Numbered from the stretch's first letter, positions 23,774 through 33,496 are shown. The stretch: 64,000 nucleotides of DNA from UBA4292 sp002395865 (GCA_946533395.1 CAMNBU010000001.1:1-64000); one strand, 5' to 3'. Numbers and translations: made by a program. Notes: a model not told the origin generated them from the sequence alone.

Positions 23774-26686
23774 CTATTTGAATATATTGATCGTTCTGTC
23801 AAAAAGCTCCGAGGCCGCATCTATCGCGGAGGCATTGCCCACCACGCAGTAGTGGTTCTGCGAAACTGCGGTGTCGATATAATCCGCCAGGCCTCTTAAG
23901 GTCTTGATATCGGCCGTGAGGACCTCGTCCCTCTCCCGCTGCAGATCTTCCTGTGTTATACCTGCCATCCACATCTCGAAGGACATGCTGCCCTTCTGTG
24001 CGGGGGTCTTCGGAGAGTCGAGCTCATTGACTGCGCCGAGGATATACTTTGTCATATCCCTCTCCGAAAAGTCGAGGTTTCTCACAGCATCGGCCGCCTT
24101 CCTGAACACCTCCAGTGTGTCGGCCAGATTCGGATCGCGGTAGGACGAGAGCATCACGCCGCCCCTCTTCATGAATACGCAGCCGCAGCCGTAGGCGCCG
24201 CCCATGACCCTGATATTTATCCAGAGGTATTCATAACCCATCCAGATGCCCAGCACTCTCAGCGCACCGGTATATTTATATTTGTCGCTCTCCTTTATCG
24301 GATTACCGTACAGGCCCACATAGTTGACCTGAGAAGAGCTCTTGAAGCCCTCGTTCTGATCGAGCAGCACGGGTCTGAACTCGCCCGTGAAGTGCTCGCC
24401 CGCAGGAAGCGTATCCGTAAATACCGGTGCCGCCTCCTTGAAGCTCTCGTACTCCTCCGCGCTTCCGGTGAAGGAAATGATCATGTTCTCCTTCACGAAT
24501 ACTTTTTTGCATAACTGCGTGAGCTTTGCCGCCAGCTCCTCATATACGCTGTCGAAGTTCTTATCCCAGTTATCGAGTGCCTCGTAATAATCGATACCGC
24601 TTATCATATCGTCTATACGGGCCTTGCCGGAGACCGTTCCCGCAGCCCTCACCGTGGCTGTGCCATTGCCCCTCTCGACAAGTGTCGAGCTCAGGCGGGA
24701 CTTGCCCATCATTATCAGGTTGTGCAGTCTCTCCCTGTCCGCAAAGCTCGTGGTGTTCACCACCTCGGATATGAGTTCCATGGCGTCGTTCTGGCTGTTT
24801 GAGAACGCTTTGCCGGATATCTCCACTCTGAAGTCGAGTCCTTCAGGGCGCACGCGCGCTATGGCTCCCGCGCGAAGTCCCCCCGTCTTTATGAGTATCT
24901 CGTCTCCCAGCTCCTCATAGGAGTGATCCTCAGTGGACATCTGGAAGAGAAGAGATACCAGAAGCGACGCATACTTTACATCATCGACTCCTATGCTCCT
25001 CGCGTCGAAGCTGAACTTAAAATACGCTATACCTGCGGAAAATACATCCGAGTGGATGACCTTTATTCCGTCAAGCTCCTTCTCGTCGATGTAGAGCTGT
25101 TCCGCCTTTTTACTCACGTCGTCCACGGAAAGAAGCGGTATCTTCTCGAGCTCTTCGGGCGTCGAGGGAGTCTCCTGGAACTTCTTGAGTGCCGCCGTAT
25201 GCTCCACTATCTGAGCTATCTGCTCTCTGGAAAGGGAGGCCTTGAGCTCGGCGAGCTTCCTTGCGGTCTCGGCGTCATTTTTATCGTTCTTGCCCTTCTC
25301 CGGAACCATCACGACCGTGGCTCCGTGCGGATTGTCCAGAAGCTTCTCCTTTATGAGCTTCTCGAAATAGCCCTCGTCGATAAGAGTCCTGAGCTTGTCG
25401 AAATACTGCTGATAGCAGAGCATGTCGAATGCTCCGTTATCGTCATAGAGCCATGTGTTCATGGCATTGAGACCTGCGATAAGTCCCTTCGAGAGCCCGC
25501 CGTAGTCGGCCTCCCTCATGCGGAATTCCAGACTGTTCAGACCCGCAAGCACTGTCCTTTTGTTGATACCGTTCTCCACTATATCGCTGAGCACATCGTT
25601 TATGATGAACTCGAAGCGTGACTCATCCTCCTTGTCGGCCTCCCTCGCTATTATGCCGAAGTAGGGCTGGCGAAGGCCGTCGTTGTAGCCTCCATAGACA
25701 TCCGAACCGATGCCCGCCTTCATAAGAGCGAGCTTTATGGGGGCCCCGGGCGCATCCATCAGCACATACTCAAGCACGGAAAATGCCAGCCCCTCGAGCA
25801 CATCCGACGCCTCTCCGGTGACTCTGTTCCATGAGAGGAACGTATTCTTCTTCTCGCTCTCCTCGTCGGTGATGCTGTAGGTGGCGACGCGGTATACGGG
25901 AGCCTCGGGCGCCTTCTGAAGAGCCACAGCTGAATCCACGCTTATCCTGCCGTATCCGCTCAGATATTCGCTGTCGATCCACGTAAGCCTCTCCTCCATA
26001 TCGCAGTTGCCGTAGAGGAAGATGTAGCTGTTGGACGGATGGTAGTATGTCCTGTGAAAATCGATATAGTTCTCATAGGTCAGCTGCGGGATGGTGTTCG
26101 GCTCGCCGCCCGAATCGTGCGCGTACTCATTGTCCGGATAGAGAGCCTTCTTTATCTCCTCCCCGAGCACGTCGTCGGGAGAGGAGTATGCCCCCTTCAT
26201 CTCGTTGTAGACCACGCCGTTGTAGATGAGCGGGCTGTCAGCGTCCGCGAGCTCATAGTGCCAGCCCTCCTGCTCGAAGAACGTTCTCGTCTTGTATATG
26301 TTCGGATTGAACACCGCGTCCATATACACGCTCATGAGGTTCTTGAAATCCTGGTAGTTGCAGCTGGCCACCGGATATACGGTCTTGTCCGGGTAGGTCA
26401 TCGCATTTAAAAATGTATTTAATGAGCCCTTGGCAAGCTCCACGAACGGATCCTTTGAGGGGTACTTGTCCGAGCCGCACAACACCGTGTGCTCTATGAT
26501 GTGAGCCACACCCGTGCTGTCCTTCGGCGTGGTACGAAAGCCTATCGAGAATACCTTGTTGTCATCCTCGCAGGAGATGCACAGCACTCTGGCTCCCGTC
26601 TTTATATGCTCGAGCAGATATCCGTCAGCCGCCAGCTCGTCGATTCTCCTCTTCTCTATCAGTCTGTAAGTAGATGGTATGTTCAT
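23774..26686 (-). CDS. M16C metalloprotease (presequence-protease type)
   Basis: 970 residues, the usual length for PreP/Cym1-type peptidases that degrade peptides inside a two-lobed chamber. The inverted zinc motif HxxEH is in VAHIIEHTVLCGSDKY near residue 65. The third ligand glutamate is in VVYNEMKGAYSSPDD. The M16C-associated middle region and an inactive C-terminal half follow. There is no signal peptide, so it is cytoplasmic. It has its own promoter facing away from the GH26 gene. Confidence 0.95.
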   Translation of the reverse strand: MNIPSTYRLIEKRRIDELAADGYLLEHIKTGARVLCISCEDDNKVFSIGFRTTPKDSTGVAHIIEHTVLCGSDKYPSKDPFVELAKGSLNTFLNAMTYPDKTVYPVASCNYQDFKNLMSVYMDAVFNPNIYKTRTFFEQEGWHYELADADSPLIYNGVVYNEMKGAYSSPDDVLGEEIKKALYPDNEYAHDSGGEPNTIPQLTYENYIDFHRTYYHPSNSYIFLYGNCDMEERLTWIDSEYLSGYGRISVDSAVALQKAPEAPVYRVATYSITDEESEKKNTFLSWNRVTGEASDVLEGLAFSVLEYVLMDAPGAPIKLALMKAGIGSDVYGGYNDGLRQPYFGIIAREADKEDESRFEFIINDVLSDIVENGINKRTVLAGLNSLEFRMREADYGGLSKGLIAGLNAMNTWLYDDNGAFDMLCYQQYFDKLRTLIDEGYFEKLIKEKLLDNPHGATVVMVPEKGKNDKNDAETARKLAELKASLSREQIAQIVEHTAALKKFQETPSTPEELEKIPLLSVDDVSKKAEQLYIDEKELDGIKVIHSDVFSAGIAYFKFSFDARSIGVDDVKYASLLVSLLFQMSTEDHSYEELGDEILIKTGGLRAGAIARVRPEGLDFRVEISGKAFSNSQNDAMELISEVVNTTSFADRERLHNLIMMGKSRLSSTLVERGNGTATVRAAGTVSGKARIDDMISGIDYYEALDNWDKNFDSVYEELAAKLTQLCKKVFVKENMIISFTGSAEEYESFKEAAPVFTDTLPAGEHFTGEFRPVLLDQNEGFKSSSQVNYVGLYGNPIKESDKYKYTGALRVLGIWMGYEYLWINIRVMGGAYGCGCVFMKRGGVMLSSYRDPNLADTLEVFRKAADAVRNLDFSERDMTKYILGAVNELDSPKTPAQKGSMSFEMWMAGITQEDLQRERDEVLTADIKTLRGLADYIDTAVSQNHYCVVGNASAIDAASELFDRTINIFK

Positions 26687-26736
26687 ATCACTTTATTCCT
26701 TTCCGCAGCGCAATGCGCCATGCAAACACTGCGTGT

Positions 26737-26766
26737 ATTATAACCCACTCACCGCATTTGCGTCAA
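26737..26766 (-). promoter_or_regulatory. Promoter of the M16C protease gene
   Basis: TTGACG (26761-26766), 18-nt spacer, perfect TATAAT (26737-26742), about 50 nt upstream of the start. Confidence 0.65.
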
Positions 26767-26947
26767 TCATTTCATACATCAAACAGGTCTCATACCCCGA
26801 TGGATTCCTCGGTATTTTTATATTTTTCTGTAGTCTTTTGTCATATATGATGGTATACTTGCAATACTCTTCATAAAGTGCCAAAGCATCTGCTTTGTTT
26901 GCCTTATGAAACAGAACGTAATAAGATCTGTATTTGAAAGGACGATC

Positions 26948-28543
26948 ATGCGTATGAACAGGAAATATCTGTTACTGCTGGCCGGTGTTCTTGCACTCAC
27001 CGGCTGCTCGACAGGTTCAAGCGACGAAAAGAACCCGTCGACCTCAGCCACATCAACCATTGCACCTCAGGGCACAGACGTAAGCTCTGCGCCATCAGAG
27101 TTCGAAACCTCCACCAAAACAGAACCCACAGCACCGGCCGTATGGGAGACGACCGCTCCGGCAAAAATCAGGAATTCACTTTCCGATGAACAGGTTTGGC
27201 TGGAAACCGAGGCTCTGATCGGCAAAGGAGAGCTGATATTTACAGGTGCTGAAAATGAAGGCTTCTATCCCGACGATCTCGACTGGCTCAGGAATTCCTC
27301 AGCAGATGATATCCTGGCCATAGTGTACAGCTGTGACGACAGGGATCATGCGGGATGGGGTGTTCTTGGTCTCAACTTCGGTGCAGGGCAGCAGGACATC
27401 GCCGCCTATGCGGATAAGCCCGAAAAAAAGCGCCTGATATCCATCACTGTAGGTGATATGTGTCAGCAGGCACACGCCGACAGTCCCAAAGATCTATCCT
27501 CTTTTTCTCTCGGAGCATGGAACGGAGGTCACATACACGGTGTCTATATGCTTCGCGGCAACGACGCTCTCTCATTAAGTGCATACCTCGAGCAGGTCGA
27601 AAAAGACAAGGGTATAATACACACCTACAACGGCTCTCTCTCAAACCCCGACGCCATTCCCGAGGCGGCAGCGGTATACGACTATCTGAAGGATGTCTGG
27701 GCGGGAGATAACTGTATCACGGGCCAGATGGAATCCACCTGGATGGGCTCGCCCGATTACGAGATGAACTACATCTACGACTGTACCGGCAGATATCCCG
27801 CAATACGCGGTCTGGATTTTATGCACAATGATTTTGCGGGTGTGGTAAAGCGCGCAAAGGAGTGGTGGGAAAAGGGAGGAATAGTCACCATCTGCTGGCA
27901 CACCGGCTCCGATTTTGCCACCGGCTACAACGAGTGCCTGAAGACTGAGCTTGACTGGGAAAATGCCTTCACCCCCGGTACAAAGGAGTACGATAAGCTT
28001 CTGTCCGACATGGACAGAGCAGTTCCCTTCCTCCAGCAGCTGGAGGACGCCGGTGTTCCGGTTCTGTGGAGGCCCTTCCACGAGCTCGACGGCGGCTGGT
28101 TCTGGTGGAGCAGGGGCGGCAGCGAATACTTCGTACACCTCTGGCAGCTCATGTACAGCCGGTATGTGGATTACTGGGGGCTGGATAATCTGATCTGGGT
28201 TCTGGGTTACTCTCACAACGGTGGCGATCTGGGAGCATGGTACCCCGGCGACAACTATGTGGATCTGATCGGAGGCGACAGCTACGACAAGGGTGCCAAC
28301 AAGAGCCTCTACGAGGATGTATCAAAGGTGGCAGCCCCCCAAATGCCCATAGTCTTCCACGAGTGCGGCACGATCCCCACCGAGGATCAGATGGTAAAGG
28401 CAGGAACCGACTGGCTCTTCTTCATGGTATGGCACACCGACTATATCACCGATGAGAAGAACAACACCAAGAAATCGCTCGACGAGATATATAACAGCGA
28501 TTACTTCATAACACTTGACGAGCTGCCGTCATTTACAGAATAG
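26948..28543 (+). CDS. GH26 beta-mannanase lipoprotein
   Basis: 531 residues from ATG 26948, preceded by AAAGGA. A lipoprotein signal peptide ends in LALTGCS (lipidated Cys about 20). A Ser/Thr/Pro linker to about 75 leads to the GH26 barrel. The acid/base glutamate is in LWRPFHELDGGWFWW and the nucleophile glutamate in IVFHECGTIP, with the conserved CWHTGSDF strand before them. It should cut beta-mannan at the cell surface. It is a single gene in the plus orientation with its own terminator; no mannan transport genes are adjacent. A plausible promoter was not clear in the 26767-26947 gap. Confidence 0.93.
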   Translation: MRMNRKYLLLLAGVLALTGCSTGSSDEKNPSTSATSTIAPQGTDVSSAPSEFETSTKTEPTAPAVWETTAPAKIRNSLSDEQVWLETEALIGKGELIFTGAENEGFYPDDLDWLRNSSADDILAIVYSCDDRDHAGWGVLGLNFGAGQQDIAAYADKPEKKRLISITVGDMCQQAHADSPKDLSSFSLGAWNGGHIHGVYMLRGNDALSLSAYLEQVEKDKGIIHTYNGSLSNPDAIPEAAAVYDYLKDVWAGDNCITGQMESTWMGSPDYEMNYIYDCTGRYPAIRGLDFMHNDFAGVVKRAKEWWEKGGIVTICWHTGSDFATGYNECLKTELDWENAFTPGTKEYDKLLSDMDRAVPFLQQLEDAGVPVLWRPFHELDGGWFWWSRGGSEYFVHLWQLMYSRYVDYWGLDNLIWVLGYSHNGGDLGAWYPGDNYVDLIGGDSYDKGANKSLYEDVSKVAAPQMPIVFHECGTIPTEDQMVKAGTDWLFFMVWHTDYITDEKNNTKKSLDEIYNSDYFITLDELPSFTE

Positions 28544-28549
28544 AAAAAG

Positions 28550-28577
28550 CCCGGAGCTGATCTCACTCAGCCCCGGG
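28550..28577. terminator. Bidirectional intrinsic terminator between GH26 and trhP
   Basis: CCCGGAGCTGA pairs with TCAGCCCCGGG (one mismatch) and is followed by TATTTT on the plus strand and by GC plus a T-run on the minus strand. Confidence 0.8.
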
Positions 28578-28587
28578 TATTTTCATT

Positions 28588-29817
28588 CTATGTCTGTGCG
28601 CAGATTCTTATCAGATCACCCGCTTCAGCCTCCGGGCAGGCGATGTAGAACACCTGTCCCGCATGAGGGCAGGACTCTATCGCGTTTCCTTCTTCGTCAC
28701 GCATGTCATTTACGGTAAATGAGACGCACTCCCGACCGGGCTTTAATATCTCTATCACATCGCCCACGCAGAACTTGTTCTTCTGTGTTATGCGCGCCAT
28801 ACCATTCTCCACTGCCTCGACGGTACCGAGATATCTGTAGCTCTTCGTGTAGGTGCTGTCGTATATCTGCGCATTCCTGTCGGGGCGCCCGAAGAAGAAG
28901 CCTGTCGTGTACTCCCTGAAGGTGCCCTTTCTTATCTCCTCCATGTAGGAGGGGATGTTCCTCTTATAGAGCTCCGGGTCGGTGAAATAGTCGTCTATCG
29001 CCCTTCTGTAGGCTCCACCGATGGTAGCCGCGTACAGCGCGGTCTTCATGCGCCCCTCGATCTTAAAGGAGCTGACTCCCGCCTGAACAAGCTCCGGTAT
29101 ATGCTCTATCATGCACAGATCCTTGGAGTTGAATATATACGAGCCCCTGTCGTCCTCCTCTATCGGAAAGTATTCCCCCGGCCTCGTCTCCTCCATGACC
29201 GCATACTTCCAGCGGCAGGGGTGGGTGCACTCGCCGTGGTTAGCGTCCCTCCCTGTGAGAGTGGCCGAGAGCAGGCATCTGCCCGAGTAGGATATGCACA
29301 TAGCGCCATGCACGAAGCTCTCTATCTCCATATCCACGGGGATCCTTGCCCTTATCTGCGCAGTCTCCGTCAGGGACAGCTCCCTCGCGGCCACCACCCG
29401 CCTGACGCCCAGCCCGTACCAGAACATGAAGGTCTCGTAATTCGTGTTGTTCGCCTGCGTGGATATGTGTATGGGAAGCTCCGGCGCCACCCTGCGGCAT
29501 ATCGAAAACATGCCCGGATCGGATATGAGCACCGCGTCGGGGCGCAGATCCGCCAGCTCCCCGAAATATGCCTCGGCGCCCTCTATATCCCTGTTATGGG
29601 CGAAAATATTGGCGGTGACATATACCTTCGCGCCGCGATCATGCGCATATGCTATGCCCTGCTTCATCTCCTCGCGCGTAAAATTGGCGGCTCCGGCTCT
29701 CAGAGAAAAGCTCGTTCCGCCTATGTATACCGCATCCGCGCCGTATCTTACGGCTGTTTTCAGTACCCCGAGGCTTCCTGCAGGAAGCAGCAGCTCCGGG
29801 TGTTTTTGTGTATTCAT
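28588..29817 (-). CDS. trhP: U32 family protein, tRNA wobble-uridine hydroxylase TrhP-like
   Basis: 409 residues. The N-terminus ELLLPAGSLGVLKTAVRYGA followed by DAVYIGG is the U32 hallmark. The cysteine cluster (SYSGRCLLS, ANHGECTHPCRW, and later DLCMIEH) is the iron-sulfur site seen in TrhP/RlhA. TrhP converts U34 of some tRNAs to 5-hydroxyuridine using prephenate. The next gene upstream encodes a TrmR-like methyltransferase that would complete 5-methoxyuridine, the same pairing as yrrM-yrrN-yrrO in Bacillus subtilis. Some U32 proteins are called collagenases, which the context does not favour. Confidence 0.9.
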   Translation of the reverse strand: MNTQKHPELLLPAGSLGVLKTAVRYGADAVYIGGTSFSLRAGAANFTREEMKQGIAYAHDRGAKVYVTANIFAHNRDIEGAEAYFGELADLRPDAVLISDPGMFSICRRVAPELPIHISTQANNTNYETFMFWYGLGVRRVVAARELSLTETAQIRARIPVDMEIESFVHGAMCISYSGRCLLSATLTGRDANHGECTHPCRWKYAVMEETRPGEYFPIEEDDRGSYIFNSKDLCMIEHIPELVQAGVSSFKIEGRMKTALYAATIGGAYRRAIDDYFTDPELYKRNIPSYMEEIRKGTFREYTTGFFFGRPDRNAQIYDSTYTKSYRYLGTVEAVENGMARITQKNKFCVGDVIEILKPGRECVSFTVNDMRDEEGNAIESCPHAGQVFYIACPEAEAGDLIRICAQT

Positions 29818-29844
29818 ATATCTTCTTTCTTCCTGTATCGGACA

Positions 29845-30486
29845 CTATTCCTTAACAGACAGCGCGGCGCCGTCTCCGACATTTATCACACAGCTAATAA
29901 GCCCCGGTGTCTCGTAAAGAGACTTCAGAAACTCCCTCATCCTCGCGTGTATCGTTCTGTCGCGGTGTCTTATCGCGTATCTGCTCTGCAGCGTATCCCC
30001 GTCCTGAAGGACATTGTCAGTTATCAGGACTCCCCCGCTTTTAAGGAGCCTGAGGATATCCGGCAGCCAGTTTATGTACTGTCCCTTCGCAGCGTCCAGA
30101 AATATGACATCATACTCCCCGGAAAGCTTCTTAAGCCACTCTCCGGCGTCCCCCTCCAAAAGCTCGACCCGTTCCGAATATCCGGCGGCCTCGAAATTCG
30201 CTTTCGCCTGCGGTATCCTCTTATCGTAGTTCTCTATAGTGGTGAGCTTCGCCCCCGGCGCGCTCTCAAGCATCACTATGCCCGAATAACCGACGGCCGT
30301 GCCTATCTCGAGTATGCTCTGCGGCCTGAGCGTCCTCATCATAAAGCGCATAAAGCCCGCCATCTCATCCCTGATGACAGGCACGTTGTCCGCCATCGCC
30401 TTTTCGCGGATGCTGCGGATCAGCTCGCTGCCCGATCCCGAAAACAGCCTTATAAATGTATCCAGTCTGTCCTTGTCAAGTTCCAT
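29845..30486 (-). CDS. trmR: Class I O-methyltransferase, tRNA 5-hydroxyuridine methyltransferase TrmR-like
   Basis: 213 residues from ATG 30486; an in-frame TTG at 30510 is the alternative. The SAM-binding motif is ILEIGTAVGYSGIVML, then DVIFLDAAKGQY (metal/catalytic region) and ITDNVLQDG, all typical of the catechol-O-methyltransferase-like family. Its place between an MltG-like gene and trhP mirrors B. subtilis yrrL-yrrM-yrrN, where YrrM (TrmR) methylates ho5U34. It overlaps the upstream gene end by 11 nt. Confidence 0.9.
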   Translation of the reverse strand: MELDKDRLDTFIRLFSGSGSELIRSIREKAMADNVPVIRDEMAGFMRFMMRTLRPQSILEIGTAVGYSGIVMLESAPGAKLTTIENYDKRIPQAKANFEAAGYSERVELLEGDAGEWLKKLSGEYDVIFLDAAKGQYINWLPDILRLLKSGGVLITDNVLQDGDTLQSRYAIRHRDRTIHARMREFLKSLYETPGLISCVINVGDGAALSVKE

Positions 30487-30886
30487 CGCTGTCAACAGGC
30501 CCCCTGTCAAATAGCTTCAGCAGCTCTCGTGATGAGCTCCTCGAGCTGAAGGTGTACACCCCGGGCTTCACATCATAGCCGAACACGATGCTCTGCGCCC
30601 AGAACACATTTGCGTCATCGATGAGCCCGTTCTCCTCGAGCTGCCTGCCGACCGTAATCACGGAGCTGCCCTCGAGAATACTTATCGTCACCTTCATATC
30701 GCGCACGGAACGGTCGTGATTTGAAAAGACCGCGTATCCGAAGCTGTACGCCTGCCTCGCGCCGTACACCAGTCCCAGCGAAAAAACAACTATAAACAGC
30801 ACCCACAGCGCCTGGCTGACGAAATTGTAGGTCATGCCGTGGATCCTGCCGGTAGTAAGCTTTCTCTTCTTTTTTCCTTCTGCCAC
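30476..30886 (-). CDS. Short MltG-like protein: membrane helix plus LysM-like domain, no catalytic domain
   Basis: 136 residues from a GTG at 30886, chosen because AGGAGG lies 6 nt before it; the frame upstream to 30940 has no such site. A basic cytoplasmic tail (EGKKKRKLTTGR) leads to one membrane helix (about 20-42) and then the LysM-like subdomain of MltG (KVTISILEGSSVITVGRQL, NGLIDDANVFWAQS, VKPGVYTFS). Full MltG (YceG) endolytic transglycosylases continue for about 200 more residues with a catalytic glutamate; here the protein stops. The position equals yrrL (mltG) in B. subtilis. No catalytic remnant follows, so it is a short paralogue rather than a recent break. Confidence 0.82.
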   Translation of the reverse strand: MAEGKKKRKLTTGRIHGMTYNFVSQALWVLFIVVFSLGLVYGARQAYSFGYAVFSNHDRSVRDMKVTISILEGSSVITVGRQLEENGLIDDANVFWAQSIVFGYDVKPGVYTFSSRSSSRELLKLFDRGPVDSDGT

Positions 30887-30903
30887 GGCTGACCTCCTTT
30901 CCA

Positions 30904-30960
30904 ATAGCTTGATCGCTCCGCGGTCAAGCGACGGCGACATTTTTGCTTCGCAAAAATGTT
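30904..30960. repeat. Two adjacent hairpins between the RNase J and MltG-like genes
   Basis: AGCTTGA...TCAAGC encloses CGCTCCGCG, and ACATTTTTGC pairs with GCAAAAATGT around a TTC loop. The style (short T/A-rich stem, TTC or TCC loop) resembles the hairpins in the tandem repeat at 45142-45367. This could attenuate or stabilise the operon transcript. Confidence 0.5.
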
Positions 30961-30977
30961 GTTCCTTCAGGACTGTA

Positions 30978-32642
30978 TCACACTTCCACTTCCATCACTA
31001 TGGGAAGTATCATGGGCGTTCTCTTTATCCTCTTCCAAAGGAAATCGCCCAGCTCATCCTTGATGCTGCTCTTAAGTCTGTTCCAGTCGGTGATGCCCCT
31101 GTCGAAGCAGTCTGCGGCGACCTTGGCCACCACGGCTCTGGCCTCCTCCATGAGATTCTCCGACTCTCTCACATACACGAAGCCCCTCGACACGATATCG
31201 GGTCCCGCAAGAAGCGAGTTCGTGTATTTCTCGAGCGTCATCACCACGATGAGTATGCCGTCCTTGGCAAGTATCTGCCTGTCGCGAAGAACGATATTGC
31301 CGACATCGCCGACCCCCAGTCCGTCGACCAGTATGTCGCCGCAGGTCACTGTCTCCACGACCTCCGCCGAGTCCTGTGTCAGCAAAAGCACCTCGCCGCA
31401 CTTTAATATCTTTATGTTCTCCTTCGGAATATCCATGCTCTGCGCAATCTGCGCCTGCGCCATGAGATGCCTGTACTCTCCGTGCACCGGTATGGCATAC
31501 TTCGGACGGAGCAACGCGTACATGAGCTTTATCTCCTCCTGGCAGGCATGACCCGACACATGGGTATCCTGGAATATGACCTTCGCTCCCTTCATGGAGA
31601 GCTCGTTGATGACCTTTGAGACCGCCTTCTCATTGCCCGGTATGGGGCTGGAGCTTAAGATGATCACGTCGGTGGGCTTGATGCTCACCTTCCTGTGTAT
31701 GCCTCCGGCCATTCTCGAAAGAGACGCCATGGACTCCCCCTGGCTTCCCGTGGTTATGAGCACCGTCTTCTCGTCCGGATGGTTCTTCAGCTCCTCTATG
31801 TCGATCAGGGTTCCGTCCGGTATCCTGATGTAGCCCAGCTCCGCGGCAATGGATATCACATTTACCATGCTGCGCCCGTCGATAGCCACCACGCGTCCGT
31901 TTCTGTAGGCGGTGTCGATGATCTGCTGCACCCTGTCCACATTTGACGCGAAGGTCGCGACGATGATCCTGTGGCCCGAATACTCCGCAAAGAGCGCGTC
32001 AAATGTCCTGCCCACGGTCCTCTCTGACATGGTAAATCCGGGGCGCACGGCATTGGTACTGTCGCACATGAGTGCCAGCACGCCCTCCTTGCCCAGCTCG
32101 CCGAAGCGCTGAAGATCCGCAACGTCGCCGAACACAGGCGTGTAATCGATCTTGAAATCCCCCGTGTGGAAAACGGTTCCCACCGGTGTGGAGATGGCCA
32201 GCGCAGCGGCGTCCGCTATGGAGTGGTTCGTCCTTATGAACTCCACGGAGAACGGCCCGTAGTCCACGACCGTGCCGTATTTTACGATCTCGCGTCTCAC
32301 ATCGTCGAGCATCGCGTGCTCCACCAGCTTGTGCTCTATAAGTCCCATCGTGAGCCTCGTGGCGTAGATGGGTACATTGACCTGCGCGAGCACATAGGGT
32401 ATCGCCCCTATGTGGTCCTCGTGGCCGTGTGTGATGAAGAATGCCTTTACCTTGGAGATGTTCTGCTTAAGGTAGGTCACGTCCGGTATGACCATGTCGA
32501 TGCCCGGCATATCGTCCCCCGGGAAGGTCATTCCGCAGTCCACCACGATGATAGTGTCATCATACTCAAAGACGGTGATATTCATTCCGATCTGCTCCAG
32601 TCCGCCAAGGGGTATGATCTTTAGTCCCTTTTTCTGAATCAA
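30978..32642 (-). CDS. rnj: Ribonuclease J
   Basis: 554 residues, the normal length. The metallo-beta-lactamase motif is FFITHGHEDHIGAIPYVL near residue 75. A beta-CASP domain follows (CDSTNAVRPGFTMSERTVG) with GSQGESMASLSRMA and VHGEYRHLMAQA. RNase J is a 5'-exonuclease/endonuclease for mRNA decay and rRNA maturation. The start is TTG 32642 with AGGAGG 5 nt upstream. Its insertion between yrzB and the mltG-like gene differs from the B. subtilis order. Confidence 0.96.
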   Translation of the reverse strand: MIQKKGLKIIPLGGLEQIGMNITVFEYDDTIIVVDCGMTFPGDDMPGIDMVIPDVTYLKQNISKVKAFFITHGHEDHIGAIPYVLAQVNVPIYATRLTMGLIEHKLVEHAMLDDVRREIVKYGTVVDYGPFSVEFIRTNHSIADAAALAISTPVGTVFHTGDFKIDYTPVFGDVADLQRFGELGKEGVLALMCDSTNAVRPGFTMSERTVGRTFDALFAEYSGHRIIVATFASNVDRVQQIIDTAYRNGRVVAIDGRSMVNVISIAAELGYIRIPDGTLIDIEELKNHPDEKTVLITTGSQGESMASLSRMAGGIHRKVSIKPTDVIILSSSPIPGNEKAVSKVINELSMKGAKVIFQDTHVSGHACQEEIKLMYALLRPKYAIPVHGEYRHLMAQAQIAQSMDIPKENIKILKCGEVLLLTQDSAEVVETVTCGDILVDGLGVGDVGNIVLRDRQILAKDGILIVVMTLEKYTNSLLAGPDIVSRGFVYVRESENLMEEARAVVAKVAADCFDRGITDWNRLKSSIKDELGDFLWKRIKRTPMILPIVMEVEV

Positions 32643-32709
32643 TTTTTCCTCCTGTCCCAGTGATCGGGGTTCACGTCCGTATTGCTCCCCGTCATATATC
32701 TGAATTGCT

Positions 32710-32988
32710 TTACTGCTTTATATCCTGTTTTTCTTCCTCTTCCTCATTCAGAAGTTCTTCAAAAATCTTGCCTATATACTCCAGCTCGTGGTCGTCCTCC
32801 ACGGGCTCGTATGAGAGCTCGCCGTCCTTCTCGCCAAGCTCCCTGAATATAAACACGGGAGCATCCTCGTCGGGCTCCTCGGACACCAGAAGGTAGTTCA
32901 CGCCTGCCACCCTGGTCTCCTCCCACACATATAACTCGGCCTGCTCGCCGTTATCATCCGTAAATATCAGTTTTTCCATGTTGTCCAT
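32710..32988 (-). CDS. yrzB: DUF1292 protein (YrzB family)
   Basis: 92 residues, very acidic, with MEKLIFTDDNGEQAELYVWE and NYLLVSEEPDEDAPVFIFRE typical of DUF1292. The function is unknown, but it is conserved between ruvX and mltG in Firmicutes, as here. The acidic tail ends EEEEEKQDIKQ. A second ATG three codons in is possible. Confidence 0.9.
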   Translation of the reverse strand: MDNMEKLIFTDDNGEQAELYVWEETRVAGVNYLLVSEEPDEDAPVFIFRELGEKDGELSYEPVEDDHELEYIGKIFEELLNEEEEEKQDIKQ

Positions 32989-33061
32989 ATCGTTGTCCCT
33001 TTTTATGATCCCTCGATCGGCGTCTTCGCCGCCCGCACGAGATTACATATCATTTGTCCTC

Positions 33062-33493
33062 TCAGGATGACAGAAGACCCTTCTCCCTCATCCAGCCCTC
33101 GAGTATGAGGACCGCAGCCATCTGGTCGATGTAGCGCTTTCTCTCGCTCTTCGGTACATTCGTCTCAGAGAGTATCCCGTCCGCCTCCACGGTGGTGAGC
33201 CTTTCATCCGACATGTGCACCGGCAGACCCGTCCTCCTGCCCACCGTCTGCGCGAACTCAGAAGCCAGCCGGCTCCTCTCGCCCGCGGACCCGTCCATAT
33301 TCAGCGGGTTGCCGACGACGATCGCATCTATACCGAGCTCCTTAACCAGCTCCTCTATCCTCGCGCAGGTCCTGCGCAGCTTGGCCGGCTTCTCCCTCCT
33401 TATCGTCTCCACAGGCATGACCATGAGCCCGAGTGCGTCCGATGCCGCCACGCCCACGGTGGTATTGCCGTAATCAAGTCCCATGTATCTCAT
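33062..33493 (-). CDS. ruvX: RuvX/YqgF family Holliday junction resolvase-like nuclease
   Basis: 143 residues. RNase H-like fold: MRYMGLDYGNTTVGVAASDA with the first aspartate, IVVGNPLNMDGSAGERS with the GxPxxxDGS signature, HMSDERLTTVEAD, and IDQMAAVLILEGWM with the last aspartate. Bacterial members process the 5' end of pre-16S rRNA and have been proposed as junction resolvases. It lies 3 nt after ireB, a conserved pairing. Confidence 0.95.
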   Translation of the reverse strand: MRYMGLDYGNTTVGVAASDALGLMVMPVETIRREKPAKLRRTCARIEELVKELGIDAIVVGNPLNMDGSAGERSRLASEFAQTVGRRTGLPVHMSDERLTTVEADGILSETNVPKSERKRYIDQMAAVLILEGWMREKGLLSS

Positions 33494-33496
33494 ACA

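Noticed and set aside
26883..26896. AAAGCA/TGCTTT hairpin ahead of the GH26 gene
   Set aside because: A 6-bp stem with a 2-nt loop is too weak to call a regulatory element.
29101..30549. 482-codon plus-strand open frame
   Set aside because: Antisense to trhP, trmR and the MltG-like gene, all of which have clear family motifs; its translation is low-complexity Arg/His/Leu.
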